Shown: positions 27,223 through 36,009 of the stretch, in pieces | Position numbering within the stretch: the stretch's first letter is position 1 | How the letters are laid out: each line of letters begins with the position of its first letter | From: Candidatus Oscillochloris fontis | GTDB taxonomy: Bacteria > Chloroflexota > Chloroflexia > Chloroflexales > Chloroflexaceae | DNA: 64,000 bases | Reading direction: 5' to 3' | Assembly (NCBI RefSeq): GCF_004138135.1 | Contig: NZ_RYFD01000023.1 | Span: forward strand, 1-64,000 | Program-made: the position numbers and the translations under genes | Notes under the pieces: model-generated | What the model saw: only the letters and a program-made list of their open reading frames with translations | Databases searched by the model: none | Told to the model about the DNA's origin: nothing

Positions 27223-29289
27223 ATGAGCGATCTGGAGGTTCAGGATGTAGGCCGACCAGAGGGATCGGGCAGTAATCGTGGCCGAGCACAGGTGGAATTG
27301 ATCGTCCTATCTGACGAGACGCGCCCCACCGAAGAAGCTATCGCTGCGTATCTCGCCCCCCGTGCATTGGTGCTTCCCCACTACCATATTGATCGACGGG
27401 GCACCATTCGCCGCCTCGTGGATAGCAGTCGCGCCGGGCGTGGGTTGGGTCAAGCGCATTATCAGGGTTTCTCACAACGTATTGATCCGATTGCGATTAG
27501 TATTCGGCTCCAAAAGCGGATCACCGCAGGCTACGATGGCCCATTGTTACGGGCGCTACAGACCCTCCTCGAATCGCTGTGTGTCCACTACTGGCTTGAT
27601 CATAACACCATTACCCGCATCGTCTACCGCACGCAGGGCCAAGTTGCAGTACCCTATGTACCGCCGCCAGCGCCGACCTACCCGCAATCGGGGTTGGAAG
27701 CGCATGGCAGTATGATCTTAGGATCGGCAGCGGTGAGTGAGGAGTACGGCGAATTCCTGAGCGAAACCTACGAGACGGAATTGCCACTCGGTACGGCTGA
27801 TAACGAAACGCTACCGATCCTTGGCGGCGTGCCCACGCCTTCCAGCCCCTCGCTGCTGTGGGAAATGCTCTACACCGAGACATGTAAGCCGCGTGGTGGA
27901 ACCTTACGCCTCGATTGGGCCTTTACGATCTTCGCTGCCACCAAACACCTGGGTGCCCCCGTAGCCCCCAACCCCAAACAGCCGCTCATCTCCGGTGGAA
28001 TAGGCTACAACTTCCAGCCCTTTGCGCGCGATACGATCTACAACATCGGGATAGATTACAGCGATGTGCGGCGGCTCAGCGATCTGCTCGGCCCCGGCCC
28101 CGCCATCCCGGTTGGCCCCGGCCGCGATCTGCTGGCGGCGAGCTACCGTGCGGCGCTCGATGCGGGGAGTGCGTGTGGCGTGCCCCTCACGGGCAACCAG
28201 AACCTCAATCCAGCCTGGAAGTTCCACCAGATTGCGCACAGTGACGGGCTTGGCCCCGCCCTCAGTGGCAACTATGTCACCACCAGCAAACGCTACATTG
28301 TCCAGGTCTTTGCCGGGGACACCCTCTTCACCCCAGTCAGCCAGCAAAGTGGCTGTCAACGCCTCAGCGAGACCAGCCCCACCAGCCCGGCCTATGCAGC
28401 GATCTGGGCCGAGACCTACAAAGTTGCCCCCGCCCGCTATGATCCAACCTCGCCATTCCAGCAGTTAGCGGCACGTTTGCGGCTAGGTGCCCCGCTCACC
28501 GGAGTGTACGACACCACCTTGGCAGGCGATCTCTACACCATCCAGGTCTTTGCGTTGGATACGCTCTACCGGGGCAAGGATGGAGTGATTCGGCGTATGA
28601 GCGATCTGCCCTTGCCCGACAAGGTGGGCTGGCCAACTGCAACCCAACGGCTCGCGCCTACACCACAACCAGAGCCAGAACCACGCCGCCTTGAGATTGA
28701 TGTTGGGCCAGCGCGGCGCAACGATCCCGCTTGGCCACCTCCACCACCCTTCAACTTCCTCGCGTCGCGTCCAGGAGCCGCTGAAGCGGCTCTAGGGCAG
28801 ATCGAGTGGCAGCGGGTTCCCAGTTCAAGTGATCGTGACGCCATCCAGATTACCAATGACTGGGACGAAGAGCATCTGGTGGTGATCAACATCCCCCAAC
28901 TACGCAAGTTCCGCTTGGCTGGGTATGGCAAACTACGCTTCCACCGCCGCGCCGCCGCCCAACTCATCCAGCTCTTCGCCGATTGGGAAGAGGCCGGGCT
29001 GCTGGGCCTAATCCTCAGTTTTGATGGTGCCTACAACCCACGGACTATCCGCGCCACCCAACCCGGCCAGACCACCAACGTGCTGAGTAATCACGCCTAT
29101 GGTACCGCCTTCGACATCAACGCCGCTCAGAACCCCTTTATGGGCAAACCAGCATTGGTAGGTGAACATGGCTCGGTTCGTGAACTGGTACCCCTCGCCT
29201 ATGCCAACGGCTTCTACTGGGGCGGCCACTTTACCTACCGCAACGGCGGCCATGATGGTATGCACTTCGAGTGGGCGGTTGAGGTATAA
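27223..29289 (+). CDS. Peptidoglycan peptidase (M15/VanY-like) with N-terminal amidase-like domain, paralogue 2
   Basis: 688 residues and the same order as the previous gene: amidase-like N-terminus (HYHIDRRGTIRRLV), three repeats (ETCKPRGGTLRL, LGAPLTGVYDTTLAG, PFARDTIYN), proline-rich hinge, and C-terminal M15 domain with LSNHAYGTAFDIN and GMHFEW. I start at MSDLEVQ because GGAGGG precedes that ATG; the longer frame begins in the repeat. Again no signal peptide. The paralogues probably arose by tandem duplication, and the repeat lies exactly between them. Confidence 0.78.
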   Translation: MSDLEVQDVGRPEGSGSNRGRAQVELIVLSDETRPTEEAIAAYLAPRALVLPHYHIDRRGTIRRLVDSSRAGRGLGQAHYQGFSQRIDPIAISIRLQKRITAGYDGPLLRALQTLLESLCVHYWLDHNTITRIVYRTQGQVAVPYVPPPAPTYPQSGLEAHGSMILGSAAVSEEYGEFLSETYETELPLGTADNETLPILGGVPTPSSPSLLWEMLYTETCKPRGGTLRLDWAFTIFAATKHLGAPVAPNPKQPLISGGIGYNFQPFARDTIYNIGIDYSDVRRLSDLLGPGPAIPVGPGRDLLAASYRAALDAGSACGVPLTGNQNLNPAWKFHQIAHSDGLGPALSGNYVTTSKRYIVQVFAGDTLFTPVSQQSGCQRLSETSPTSPAYAAIWAETYKVAPARYDPTSPFQQLAARLRLGAPLTGVYDTTLAGDLYTIQVFALDTLYRGKDGVIRRMSDLPLPDKVGWPTATQRLAPTPQPEPEPRRLEIDVGPARRNDPAWPPPPPFNFLASRPGAAEAALGQIEWQRVPSSSDRDAIQITNDWDEEHLVVINIPQLRKFRLAGYGKLRFHRRAAAQLIQLFADWEEAGLLGLILSFDGAYNPRTIRATQPGQTTNVLSNHAYGTAFDINAAQNPFMGKPALVGEHGSVRELVPLAYANGFYWGGHFTYRNGGHDGMHFEWAVEV

Positions 29290-29293
29290 ATTA

Positions 29294-29367
29294 TTTTGGT
29301 ATTGTTTGGCGGCTGCGCCGCCAAACAATACCAAAAAAGAGACGACCTGGCGGGTCGTCTCTTTTTT
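29294..29367 (+). terminator. Tandem hairpins with T-tract
   Basis: A first hairpin (29294-29336) pairs TTTTGGTATTGTTTGGCGG with its complement. A second (29336-29364) pairs AAAGAGACGACC with GGTCGTCTCTTT and runs into TTTTTT. The second is a textbook intrinsic terminator ending the peptidase transcript. The first shares its TTTGGCGGC/GCCGCCAAA centre with family B miniature elements. Confidence 0.82.
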
Positions 29368-29418
29368 ATTTATCACACAAATGTTTCAAATAAACTTTCC
29401 GAAAAGAAGCAAGTATGG

Positions 29419-29424
29419 TATAAT
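29419..29424 (+). promoter_or_regulatory. -10 box TATAAT of the membrane protein gene
   Basis: TGGTATAAT gives an extended -10. Transcription would begin about 20 bp before the ribosome-binding site AGGAGG. It lies just after the terminator, so a new transcription unit starts here. Confidence 0.55.
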
Positions 29425-29448
29425 GAAACGGTTGTGGAGGAGGCGATC

Positions 29449-30360
29449 TTGAGCGTTGTGAAGCCCCAAAGCCTGAGTTTAGTTGACACGATCAGTGCCG
29501 GATATCAGGCACTCAATCGGCGGCCTTGGGCGCTCCTGATTCCGGTGGGAGTTAGTACCTACCTCTGGCTGAGCAACCCCCTCACCCTCACCAAAGGAGG
29601 GCGAATTGCCACGGGCATCAACCAAGCCCTCGATCTACTCACCACCAACCCTCAGGCACGCCAGGGGGTCGCCGAACAGATTCTGCACCGTGATCTACGC
29701 ACCTCACTCGCGTGGCTAAATCTGGTACCAGTGCTAGATCCGCTCACTCCTGGGCGCAACGCCATCCATATTGGTGGGCCATACGCCGTGTTCAGTACCC
29801 TCGCCCTGATCAACCTGCTTGCGCTACTCTGGAGTTGCCTCTTCCTCGCGCTGCTCAGTAGCGCGGTACGCTATGAGCCACTCGCCCCCGTACCACTCTT
29901 GCGGCGCACCTTTCAGGTTGCCAGCACGATCATCGTGGCCACCCTCATCATCGTGGGGATCAGCATCATCGTCGGCTTACCGCTATTCGCCATCTCAGCC
30001 CTGATCGTGATCTTTGTCCCCGCCAGCGCACTGCCTATCGCCCTCGCCTGGTACATCGCCTGCTTCTGGGCCTATGTCTATATCAGCTTTACACCCGAAG
30101 CCATTCTGATCAGCCGGGCTGGCCCATTCCGTGCCCTCGGTCATAGCATCCGCGTGGTACGCCATAACATGATCGGGACGGTTGGCTTGCTCATCATCAG
30201 CTTTCTTATTCTCAACGGCCTACGCCTGATCTGGGCGCAGGTGGCCGTCAATCCGCTCGGTATAGCGGCGGCCATCCTCGGTAGTGCCTATGTCGGCAGT
30301 GGCCTCAGTGCGGCGCGCCTCGAATTTTATCGCGATCAAGTAACCCGCTTCCATGCCTGA
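29449..30360 (+). CDS. Polytopic membrane protein of unknown function
   Basis: 303 residues with about six hydrophobic segments (for example ALLIPVGVSTYLWL, LALINLLALLWSCLFLALL, IIVATLIIVGISIIVGLPLF). No charged catalytic motif was recognised. The topology is reminiscent of uncharacterised Chloroflexota membrane proteins. I start at TTG 29449 because GGAGGAGG lies 5-8 bp upstream; an ATG-initiated start is not available nearby. It is followed by gyrB after 39 bp, so it may share that transcript. Confidence 0.65.
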   Translation: MSVVKPQSLSLVDTISAGYQALNRRPWALLIPVGVSTYLWLSNPLTLTKGGRIATGINQALDLLTTNPQARQGVAEQILHRDLRTSLAWLNLVPVLDPLTPGRNAIHIGGPYAVFSTLALINLLALLWSCLFLALLSSAVRYEPLAPVPLLRRTFQVASTIIVATLIIVGISIIVGLPLFAISALIVIFVPASALPIALAWYIACFWAYVYISFTPEAILISRAGPFRALGHSIRVVRHNMIGTVGLLIISFLILNGLRLIWAQVAVNPLGIAAAILGSAYVGSGLSAARLEFYRDQVTRFHA

Positions 30361-30399
30361 TCTTGGGTCGAAGATCACGCACCTACATAAGGAATACCT

Positions 30400-32310
30400 A
30401 TGACTACAGAGCCACAGAGCTACGATGCCAGCCAGATTACGGTGCTTGAGGGCCTTGATGCGGTGCGCAAACGGCCTGGCATGTATATTGGGCCGACCGA
30501 CATTAACGGCCTGCACCATATGATCAAGGAGGTGGTGGATAACTCGGTGGACGAGGCGTTGGCCGGGTATGCCGATACGATCACCATCACCATTTTGGCC
30601 GATAGTTCGGTGAAGGTGACGGATAACGGGCGCGGGATTCCGGTTGATATTCACCCCAAACATCAGGTCTCGGCATTACAACTCGCTGCCACCGAACTCC
30701 ACGCAGGTGGCAAGTTTGGCGATGGCGGCTATAAGGTCTCCTCAGGGCTACATGGCGTGGGCCTCTCGGTAGTCAACGCACTCTCCGAGTGGATGCGCGC
30801 CGAAGTGCGCCGCCACGGCAAGCTCTGGGTGCAAGAGTACCGCACCGGCAAACCGCAAGGGCCGGTGGCCGCCGTGGAAGAAGCTGAAGGCACCGGCACC
30901 GCGATCCACTTCATGCCCGATATAACCATCTTCAAAGACGGGATTGACTACCAGTTCCGGGTGGTGGCGCAGCGCCTACGCGAGATGGCCTACCTCACCA
31001 AAGGGCTACGCTTTAAGTTTGTTGATGAACGCACCCAGAACGAGGTCAACTTCTACTTCGAGGGCGGGATCGTCTCCTATGTGCGCCACCTGAACAAGGC
31101 CAAGGGTGCCCTGCACCGCCTGCCGTTCTATGTCGAGCGCACCGTAGGCGAGGTGGCGGTTGAGGTGGCAATGCAGTATACCGACACCTACGACACCGAC
31201 TCGATCTACGCCTTTGCCAACAACATCAACAACACCGACGGCGGCGCGCATCTGTCGGGCTTCCGCACCGCGCTCACCCGCGTCATCAACACCTACGCCC
31301 GCAACAAAAATCTGCTCAAAGAGAATGATGCCAACCTCACCGGCGATGATGTGCGTGAGGGGCTCACCGCCGTCATCAGCGTCAAGCTGAAGGACCCGCA
31401 GTTCTCCTCGCAGACCAAGGAGAAGTTGGTAAGCCCGGAGGCGGCGAGTGCGGTGGGTACCGTGATGGGTGACGCACTGACCACATGGCTCGACGAGAAC
31501 CCCGGTGAGGCGCGGCGCATCATCGAGAAGGCGGTCTCAGCGGCGCGGACACGCCTCGCCGTACAGAAGGTACGCGACACCGCTCGCAAGAGCGCCATGG
31601 ATGGCTTCTCGCTGCCCGGCAAGCTCGCCGACTGCTCGGACAGCAACCCGGCGCGTAGCGAACTCTACATCGTCGAGGGCGACTCGGCAGGTGGTACCGC
31701 CAAGCAGGGCCGTGACCGGCGCTTCCAGGCGATCCTACCCCTACGCGGCAAGATCCTGAATGTCGAAAAGAGCCGCATTGACAAGATGCTCTCCAACGCC
31801 GAAGTCAAGGCGCTGATCACCGCGATTGGAGCCTCGATTGGGGAACTCTTCAGTGCCGAGAAGCTGCGTTACCACCGCATCATCCTCATGGCCGACGCCG
31901 ACGTGGACGGCAGCCACATCCGCACCCTGCTGCTCACCTTCTTCTTCCGCCACATGCGCCAACTGATCACCAGCGGCCATCTCTACATCGCCCAACCGCC
32001 GCTCTACCGCATCAAGCACGGGCGCGAGCAGGTCTACACCTACTCCGACGCCGAGCGTGACAACTACCTGGCCAAACTGCCCGCCGGCACCAAATCCGAG
32101 ATCCAGCGCTACAAGGGGCTAGGCGAGATGAACGCCGAGCAACTCTGGGAGACGACGCTCAACCCGGCCAACCGCATCATCCTCCAGGTGACAGTCGAGG
32201 ACGCTCAACTAGCCGACGAGACCTTCACAATGCTGATGGGCGATCTGGTACCGCCACGCCGCCGCTTCATCCAGACGCATGCGAGTGAGGTGCGGGATTT
32301 GGATATTTAG
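30400..32310 (+). CDS. gyrB: DNA gyrase subunit B
   Basis: 636 residues, the size of GyrB without the E. coli insertion. GHKL ATPase motifs [10 protein letters not shown] and [10 protein letters not shown] are near the start. The TOPRIM domain shows [21 protein letters not shown] and [10 protein letters not shown]. The C-terminal [10 protein letters not shown] motif is intact. It forms the A2B2 gyrase that supercoils DNA; gyrA is not in the window. AAGGA precedes the ATG. A Tn7-like transposon begins 11 bp beyond the stop, so the 3' end of this gene is a likely attachment signal. ParE of topoisomerase IV cannot be fully excluded. Confidence 0.95.
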   Translation: MTTEPQSYDASQITVLEGLDAVRKRPGMYIGPTDINGLHHMIKEVVDNSVDEALAGYADTITITILADSSVKVTDNGRGIPVDIHPKHQVSALQLAATELHAGGKFGDGGYKVSSGLHGVGLSVVNALSEWMRAEVRRHGKLWVQEYRTGKPQGPVAAVEEAEGTGTAIHFMPDITIFKDGIDYQFRVVAQRLREMAYLTKGLRFKFVDERTQNEVNFYFEGGIVSYVRHLNKAKGALHRLPFYVERTVGEVAVEVAMQYTDTYDTDSIYAFANNINNTDGGAHLSGFRTALTRVINTYARNKNLLKENDANLTGDDVREGLTAVISVKLKDPQFSSQTKEKLVSPEAASAVGTVMGDALTTWLDENPGEARRIIEKAVSAARTRLAVQKVRDTARKSAMDGFSLPGKLADCSDSNPARSELYIVEGDSAGGTAKQGRDRRFQAILPLRGKILNVEKSRIDKMLSNAEVKALITAIGASIGELFSAEKLRYHRIILMADADVDGSHIRTLLLTFFFRHMRQLITSGHLYIAQPPLYRIKHGREQVYTYSDAERDNYLAKLPAGTKSEIQRYKGLGEMNAEQLWETTLNPANRIILQVTVEDAQLADETFTMLMGDLVPPRRRFIQTHASEVRDLDI

Positions 32311-32321
32311 GAGTGCATGTG

Positions 32322-32390
32322 TGTCAGATTTCACACGAACTGAGACTGGTTTCACACGAACTGAGACTCTATTTCACGCGAACTGAGACT
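32322..32390 (+). repeat. Left end with three TnsB-like sites
   Basis: Terminus TGTCAGA followed by sites at 32329-32347, 32350-32368 and 32372-32390. The first two are identical (TTTCACACGAACTGAGACT); the third has one change (CACGCG). The spacing is 21-22 bp, so the sites are almost contiguous. Confidence 0.9.
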
Positions 32391-32500
32391 GGCATCTGTT
32401 CGATGATCCAAGAGACGTAAGCTGAACGCTCTGGTCAACCATTGTACGTTATCATGCGGATGGTGAAGGAACAACACCCACCTAGACAACATGGAAAGGT

Positions 32501-32530
32501 CAGAGGGGGAGATCGTGATCACCCCCTCTG
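32501..32530. terminator. Hairpin inside the left end region
   Basis: CAGAGGGGG and CCCCCTCTG pair around AGATCGTGATCA, whose GATC/GATC parts can pair as well. It could terminate gyrB read-through into the transposon, though no T-tract follows. The rest of 32391-32860 contains no gene that I can support. Confidence 0.5.
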
Positions 32531-32597
32531 AGATAAGAGAATCGGCTCATGTAGGAGGTCAGACGAAATGAGCAAAAAATACCATAGCAAATGAGTC

Positions 32598-32629
32598 GCT
32601 TTCAGCCTCAGTTCGTGTAAAATCTTACA
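32598..32629 (-). repeat. Fossil transposon right end
   Basis: CGCTTTCAGCCTCAGTTCGT and the following 12 bases match the true right end at 44467-44499 at about 29 of 33 positions, in the same orientation, and finish in TTACA. With the left terminus at 32322 it would bound a 308-bp mini-element. A 13-bp direct repeat AGACGAAATGAGC (32561-32573 and 32640-32652) brackets it. Confidence 0.75.
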
Positions 32630-32860
32630 GTATGTGTATAGACGAAATGAGCGTCGGTATCACACCAAACGAATTGCTATACTAGATGAGACGAGCCAAT
32701 CGCCCCGGCACTACCGAAGCAATCAGGAAATCTCATTGACTAGGCTCCATTCTTTCCTAGCTATTGCGATGACGTGTATCCATAGATTGCGGCGTGTGGA
32801 ATATGATGATGTCACGCAGTCGCCGAATCTCACCACTATTCTACCTTTTGGAGTGTCACT

Positions 32861-34033
32861 ATGACTATAACATTCCTCGACTCATCAAACCAGTGGATTG
32901 ATCATCTTGTTGAACTATGTACACCGGTTCCTGCTCAGACCACACAGGGTCTTTTGATTACGCCACCTCTCGTAGACCTTAAAGCCTCTGTGTCTGATGA
33001 TCTTGCCGAGGATGTTCCTATCTTCCCCGATACACCTGCTACTCCAATAGGTGAGACGTATCGGCAGATTCCTATTGAGGCATTCGTCTTCACCCCTCCT
33101 ACTCGTGTTGTCAGGGGATTGATGGTAGCAGTAGATAGTGGTGTTATTACTCTAGGCAACCTTGTCGGTGGCGGTGTGGCCTTTGCTATACGCGGTTCAG
33201 CGGTTTGCTTTGCGGATAAGAATCTGTTGATTCTTCGCTATAAAACTGGCCCGTTGCTCATCACCCAGAAGAACATTTTATCAGTATTTCGCTACATCGG
33301 AACTCGACTTGGTAATCCTGACCTCTATGTGAAAGAGGAGAACAACCAACTTATTCCTCAGCCATCCGTCATTGAAAGCACCAATCAGATCACAGACCGA
33401 TGCCGTAACTTTATCGAGCGCATGATCCAGGAAGAAGCTCTAGGTATTCTCGCCGGGAATGGTGGAGGAACACTACTCGTTGATGGTGCGCTAACTGTAA
33501 GCTACGATACGCCGAAGATCTATCTTGAGATGATGCTGCGAACTGCAAGCAGACGTTCGATTGGTGTGTGTGCTATCAGCAAGCGCTCTCGTATTTCAAT
33601 TGGCGGCGTCCCAGTTGATTCACTTTTTGACGCCTATCCTACCTTTGTCGGCTATGCTCCATTGCTTCAGGCTATTGACCTTGAGCGGCAAGCATATTCT
33701 GACCTTAAACTTCGATCTGCCAATGACATCACGGAGGCAGAAGAGGTTTATGCTGTTCGCTTTGGTTTTGGGCCACCCGGTCTTACTTTCCGTGTTGATG
33801 TCACAGGCAGTCCAGCCGCATCTAAAGTTGATGTATTAAATGATGTATACTTCAATGCACAGATGGTTGGCGGCTATCCAAAGCCGCTTATTGATGCTCA
33901 CCAGTACAGTTCATTCCTGCCTGGTGAGGCCATGAGTTTACTGGCAGACCTAGTTGCGCGTACTGGTATCCGAACGAAAGAGGAACCTTCAATGGGCATT
34001 CTCTTTCAGCCATTTGGCGCTTTTGGAAAGTGA
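32861..34033 (+). CDS. nurA: NurA-domain nuclease
   Basis: 390 residues. The NurA pattern is visible: a metal-binding aspartate in VAVDSGVITLG (about residue 92), a second in LLVDGAL (about 208), a basic ISKRSR stretch (about 240) and a late DAHQYS segment (about 345). NurA cuts DNA ends and works inside a HerA hexamer in archaeal repair; similar pairs occur in bacterial defence. GGAG lies 7 bp before the ATG. Its stop overlaps the herA GTG (GTGA), a coupled pair. The region is more AT-rich than the chromosomal genes, fitting transferred cargo. Assignment rests on motif spacing and the HerA neighbour. Confidence 0.8.
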   Translation: MTITFLDSSNQWIDHLVELCTPVPAQTTQGLLITPPLVDLKASVSDDLAEDVPIFPDTPATPIGETYRQIPIEAFVFTPPTRVVRGLMVAVDSGVITLGNLVGGGVAFAIRGSAVCFADKNLLILRYKTGPLLITQKNILSVFRYIGTRLGNPDLYVKEENNQLIPQPSVIESTNQITDRCRNFIERMIQEEALGILAGNGGGTLLVDGALTVSYDTPKIYLEMMLRTASRRSIGVCAISKRSRISIGGVPVDSLFDAYPTFVGYAPLLQAIDLERQAYSDLKLRSANDITEAEEVYAVRFGFGPPGLTFRVDVTGSPAASKVDVLNDVYFNAQMVGGYPKPLIDAHQYSSFLPGEAMSLLADLVARTGIRTKEEPSMGILFQPFGAFGK

Positions 34034-35796
34034 ACACACCAATGACTCAGAACGATCCGACAAATACTTCCCATCCCGCTCCTGGACAACCTCCGGCTGG
34101 TGGTATTCCTATGGAGAGTCCCCTGGTACCTCAAGGATTCTCGCTACCCGTGATCACCTTTCCTCAACAAGGTGATGGTTCTTCTCTAGCTCCTACGCCA
34201 CCAACACCACCTCGATCTCCCCTCGCTACAGGTGATGCACTATCCGTAGCTGAATTGGTTGAACTAGCGGCGGGGACTGGCACTCTCTTATACTATCCTG
34301 TCGCAGTTCCAGTTACGATTGGCGATGTATTCTACTTACGGGAGCGCCAACAGCCGCAAACAGAGAACGGACTCATCATCCAAGTAATCCGCATTGAGAC
34401 TGCTGCCTATGCTCAAGTTGACCAGAAGGTACTTTGGCGACTACTCACCTCCGTTCGTGCCCAGGAACTTCATCGTGTGCATCATGAGCCACCAGAAGTC
34501 ATTGACCAATTTCTTGTGGCAACGATCAAGGTGCGTGCGGCTATTGTCAATGGTGTCTGGACGCCCTTTGGTGGTCAGGCTGTGACACGCAACGTAGACA
34601 TTTTCCTCATTGACCCACAGCGCCTCACTGACAATATTCTCCGCACAAATCCTCGCGCCAATCTGTTCCTTGGCACTTTCAAGCAGCAACCCGTAACATT
34701 TTCGGGACGCGGACTAGATAAGGTGAATCTCATCACTGGAATGAAGGGAAGCGGTAAGAGTCATTTGGCAAAGGCTATTATTGACGGCCAGCGGCAGTGT
34801 CGGATGAGTACAGTCGTTATCGACATCAACCAAGAGTACCGAGGCTTACCAAACACAACCGTGTTTCGTGTCGGTGACAATTTGCGTTTCCGCCTAGATC
34901 GCGTCGAGCCAGGCACATTTGCCAAGATCATTCGTCACCTAGCTCCCTTCGCCGAACGGACAGACACTGTTGCTATTCCTGCGATCTACCGCTTTTTCCG
35001 TGAACGGCTCCGAGCCGGAACTGCCAACCAGCTCGACATTGACTCAATGATTCAGCAGGACACACAGGTCTTCCCAGGCTCAGAGGCATACCTCAAAAAC
35101 ATGCGAGCATCATATCGCCAGTCACTGGAAACGCTCGCTACCTATAACTTGTTCTCTACCGGGAATGAGAATATCGCGGAGGATCAGCGTCTTCGTCAGC
35201 CTAATGCTCCCGCTACACTCACCTCAACGTTCTACGAACTTGACCAGTTAGGTCAAGCTGGAGTCGTTGTATTCGAAATTGGCGGTCAGCCACGCGAGGT
35301 TCAAGAAGTGGTTGTCGATCTGGTTATCGATGGCCTCAAGGCTCTGTGTCAGCGGCAGTACGATAAGTACCGGAAAGACAAAACAATCGTACCTGTCTAT
35401 CCGACGGTCATGTTTGAAGAAGCCCATATGTATATGGATGATCAGACTATCAACGACTTGATTCCGGTCATCCGACATTTGGGAATGAATCTCTTCTTTG
35501 TCACCAATACACCTGGCGAGCTACCGGACTCAGTCTTCCGCCTTCTCGATAACCTCTTCCTGACTAGGATGGTGAACGAGGATGATATTGGGCATATTGC
35601 GGGATGCGGACTGACAGATAAAGATACCATCAAGGATTTCGCGCCACAAATCCCGAAATATCATGCGCTTGCGCTCAGTTCAACAAGCGGGGTGACAAGT
35701 AACTTCCCTTTCTTATTCGAGGTCGATCCATTCAAGCATCTGCCGTCATCGGGTGAGACCCGGTCGATGTGGGAGGTACTTGAAGCACAACCGTAA
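34030..35796 (+). CDS. herA: HerA-like FtsK/VirB4-superfamily ATPase
   Basis: 588 residues. After a proline-rich N-terminus and a beta-barrel HAS-like domain (about 70-215), Walker A GMKGSGKS is at 237-244 and Walker B VMFEEAH near 460-466. The late FFVTNTPGELPDSVFRLLDN stretch fits the sensor/arginine region of HerA. It should form a hexameric DNA pump that feeds DNA to NurA. GTG 34030 overlaps the nurA stop; ATG 34042 is an alternative. A terminator follows at 35838. Confidence 0.9.
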   Translation: MNTPMTQNDPTNTSHPAPGQPPAGGIPMESPLVPQGFSLPVITFPQQGDGSSLAPTPPTPPRSPLATGDALSVAELVELAAGTGTLLYYPVAVPVTIGDVFYLRERQQPQTENGLIIQVIRIETAAYAQVDQKVLWRLLTSVRAQELHRVHHEPPEVIDQFLVATIKVRAAIVNGVWTPFGGQAVTRNVDIFLIDPQRLTDNILRTNPRANLFLGTFKQQPVTFSGRGLDKVNLITGMKGSGKSHLAKAIIDGQRQCRMSTVVIDINQEYRGLPNTTVFRVGDNLRFRLDRVEPGTFAKIIRHLAPFAERTDTVAIPAIYRFFRERLRAGTANQLDIDSMIQQDTQVFPGSEAYLKNMRASYRQSLETLATYNLFSTGNENIAEDQRLRQPNAPATLTSTFYELDQLGQAGVVVFEIGGQPREVQEVVVDLVIDGLKALCQRQYDKYRKDKTIVPVYPTVMFEEAHMYMDDQTINDLIPVIRHLGMNLFFVTNTPGELPDSVFRLLDNLFLTRMVNEDDIGHIAGCGLTDKDTIKDFAPQIPKYHALALSSTSGVTSNFPFLFEVDPFKHLPSSGETRSMWEVLEAQP

Positions 35797-35837
35797 CAGG
35801 TACAGGTACAACGTTCCTACGATGCTAAATAATACGC

Positions 35838-35868
35838 ACGGCTCTGCCCAAGTGTCGGACAGAGCCGT
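35838..35868 (+). terminator. Intrinsic terminator after herA
   Basis: ACGGCTCTG and CAGAGCCGT pair around a 13-bp loop. A GTTTTT run follows about 14 bp later. It separates the nurA-herA transcript from the methyltransferase gene. Confidence 0.65.
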
Positions 35869-36009
35869 ATATGTGTACCCCGTTTTTCAGATTGCCACCT
35901 ATACTCCATAGCAACCCACCTAATCTGGTTAAAGGAACTACCGGTGGCATAAATAAGCTGGTAAAATGAGGAAAGACTGTGCCTAGTTGTTGTTTGAGAG
36001 GATGCTCCG

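Noticed and set aside
32329-32390. Three 19-bp direct repeats that could look like a short CRISPR array
   Set aside because: The copies are only 2-3 bp apart, so there are no spacers. The same sequence occurs inverted at the other transposon end, which fits TnsB sites.
32634-32864. 76-residue ORF upstream of nurA
   Set aside because: Low-complexity composition, no ribosome-binding site, and it overlaps the fossil transposon flank and the nurA start.
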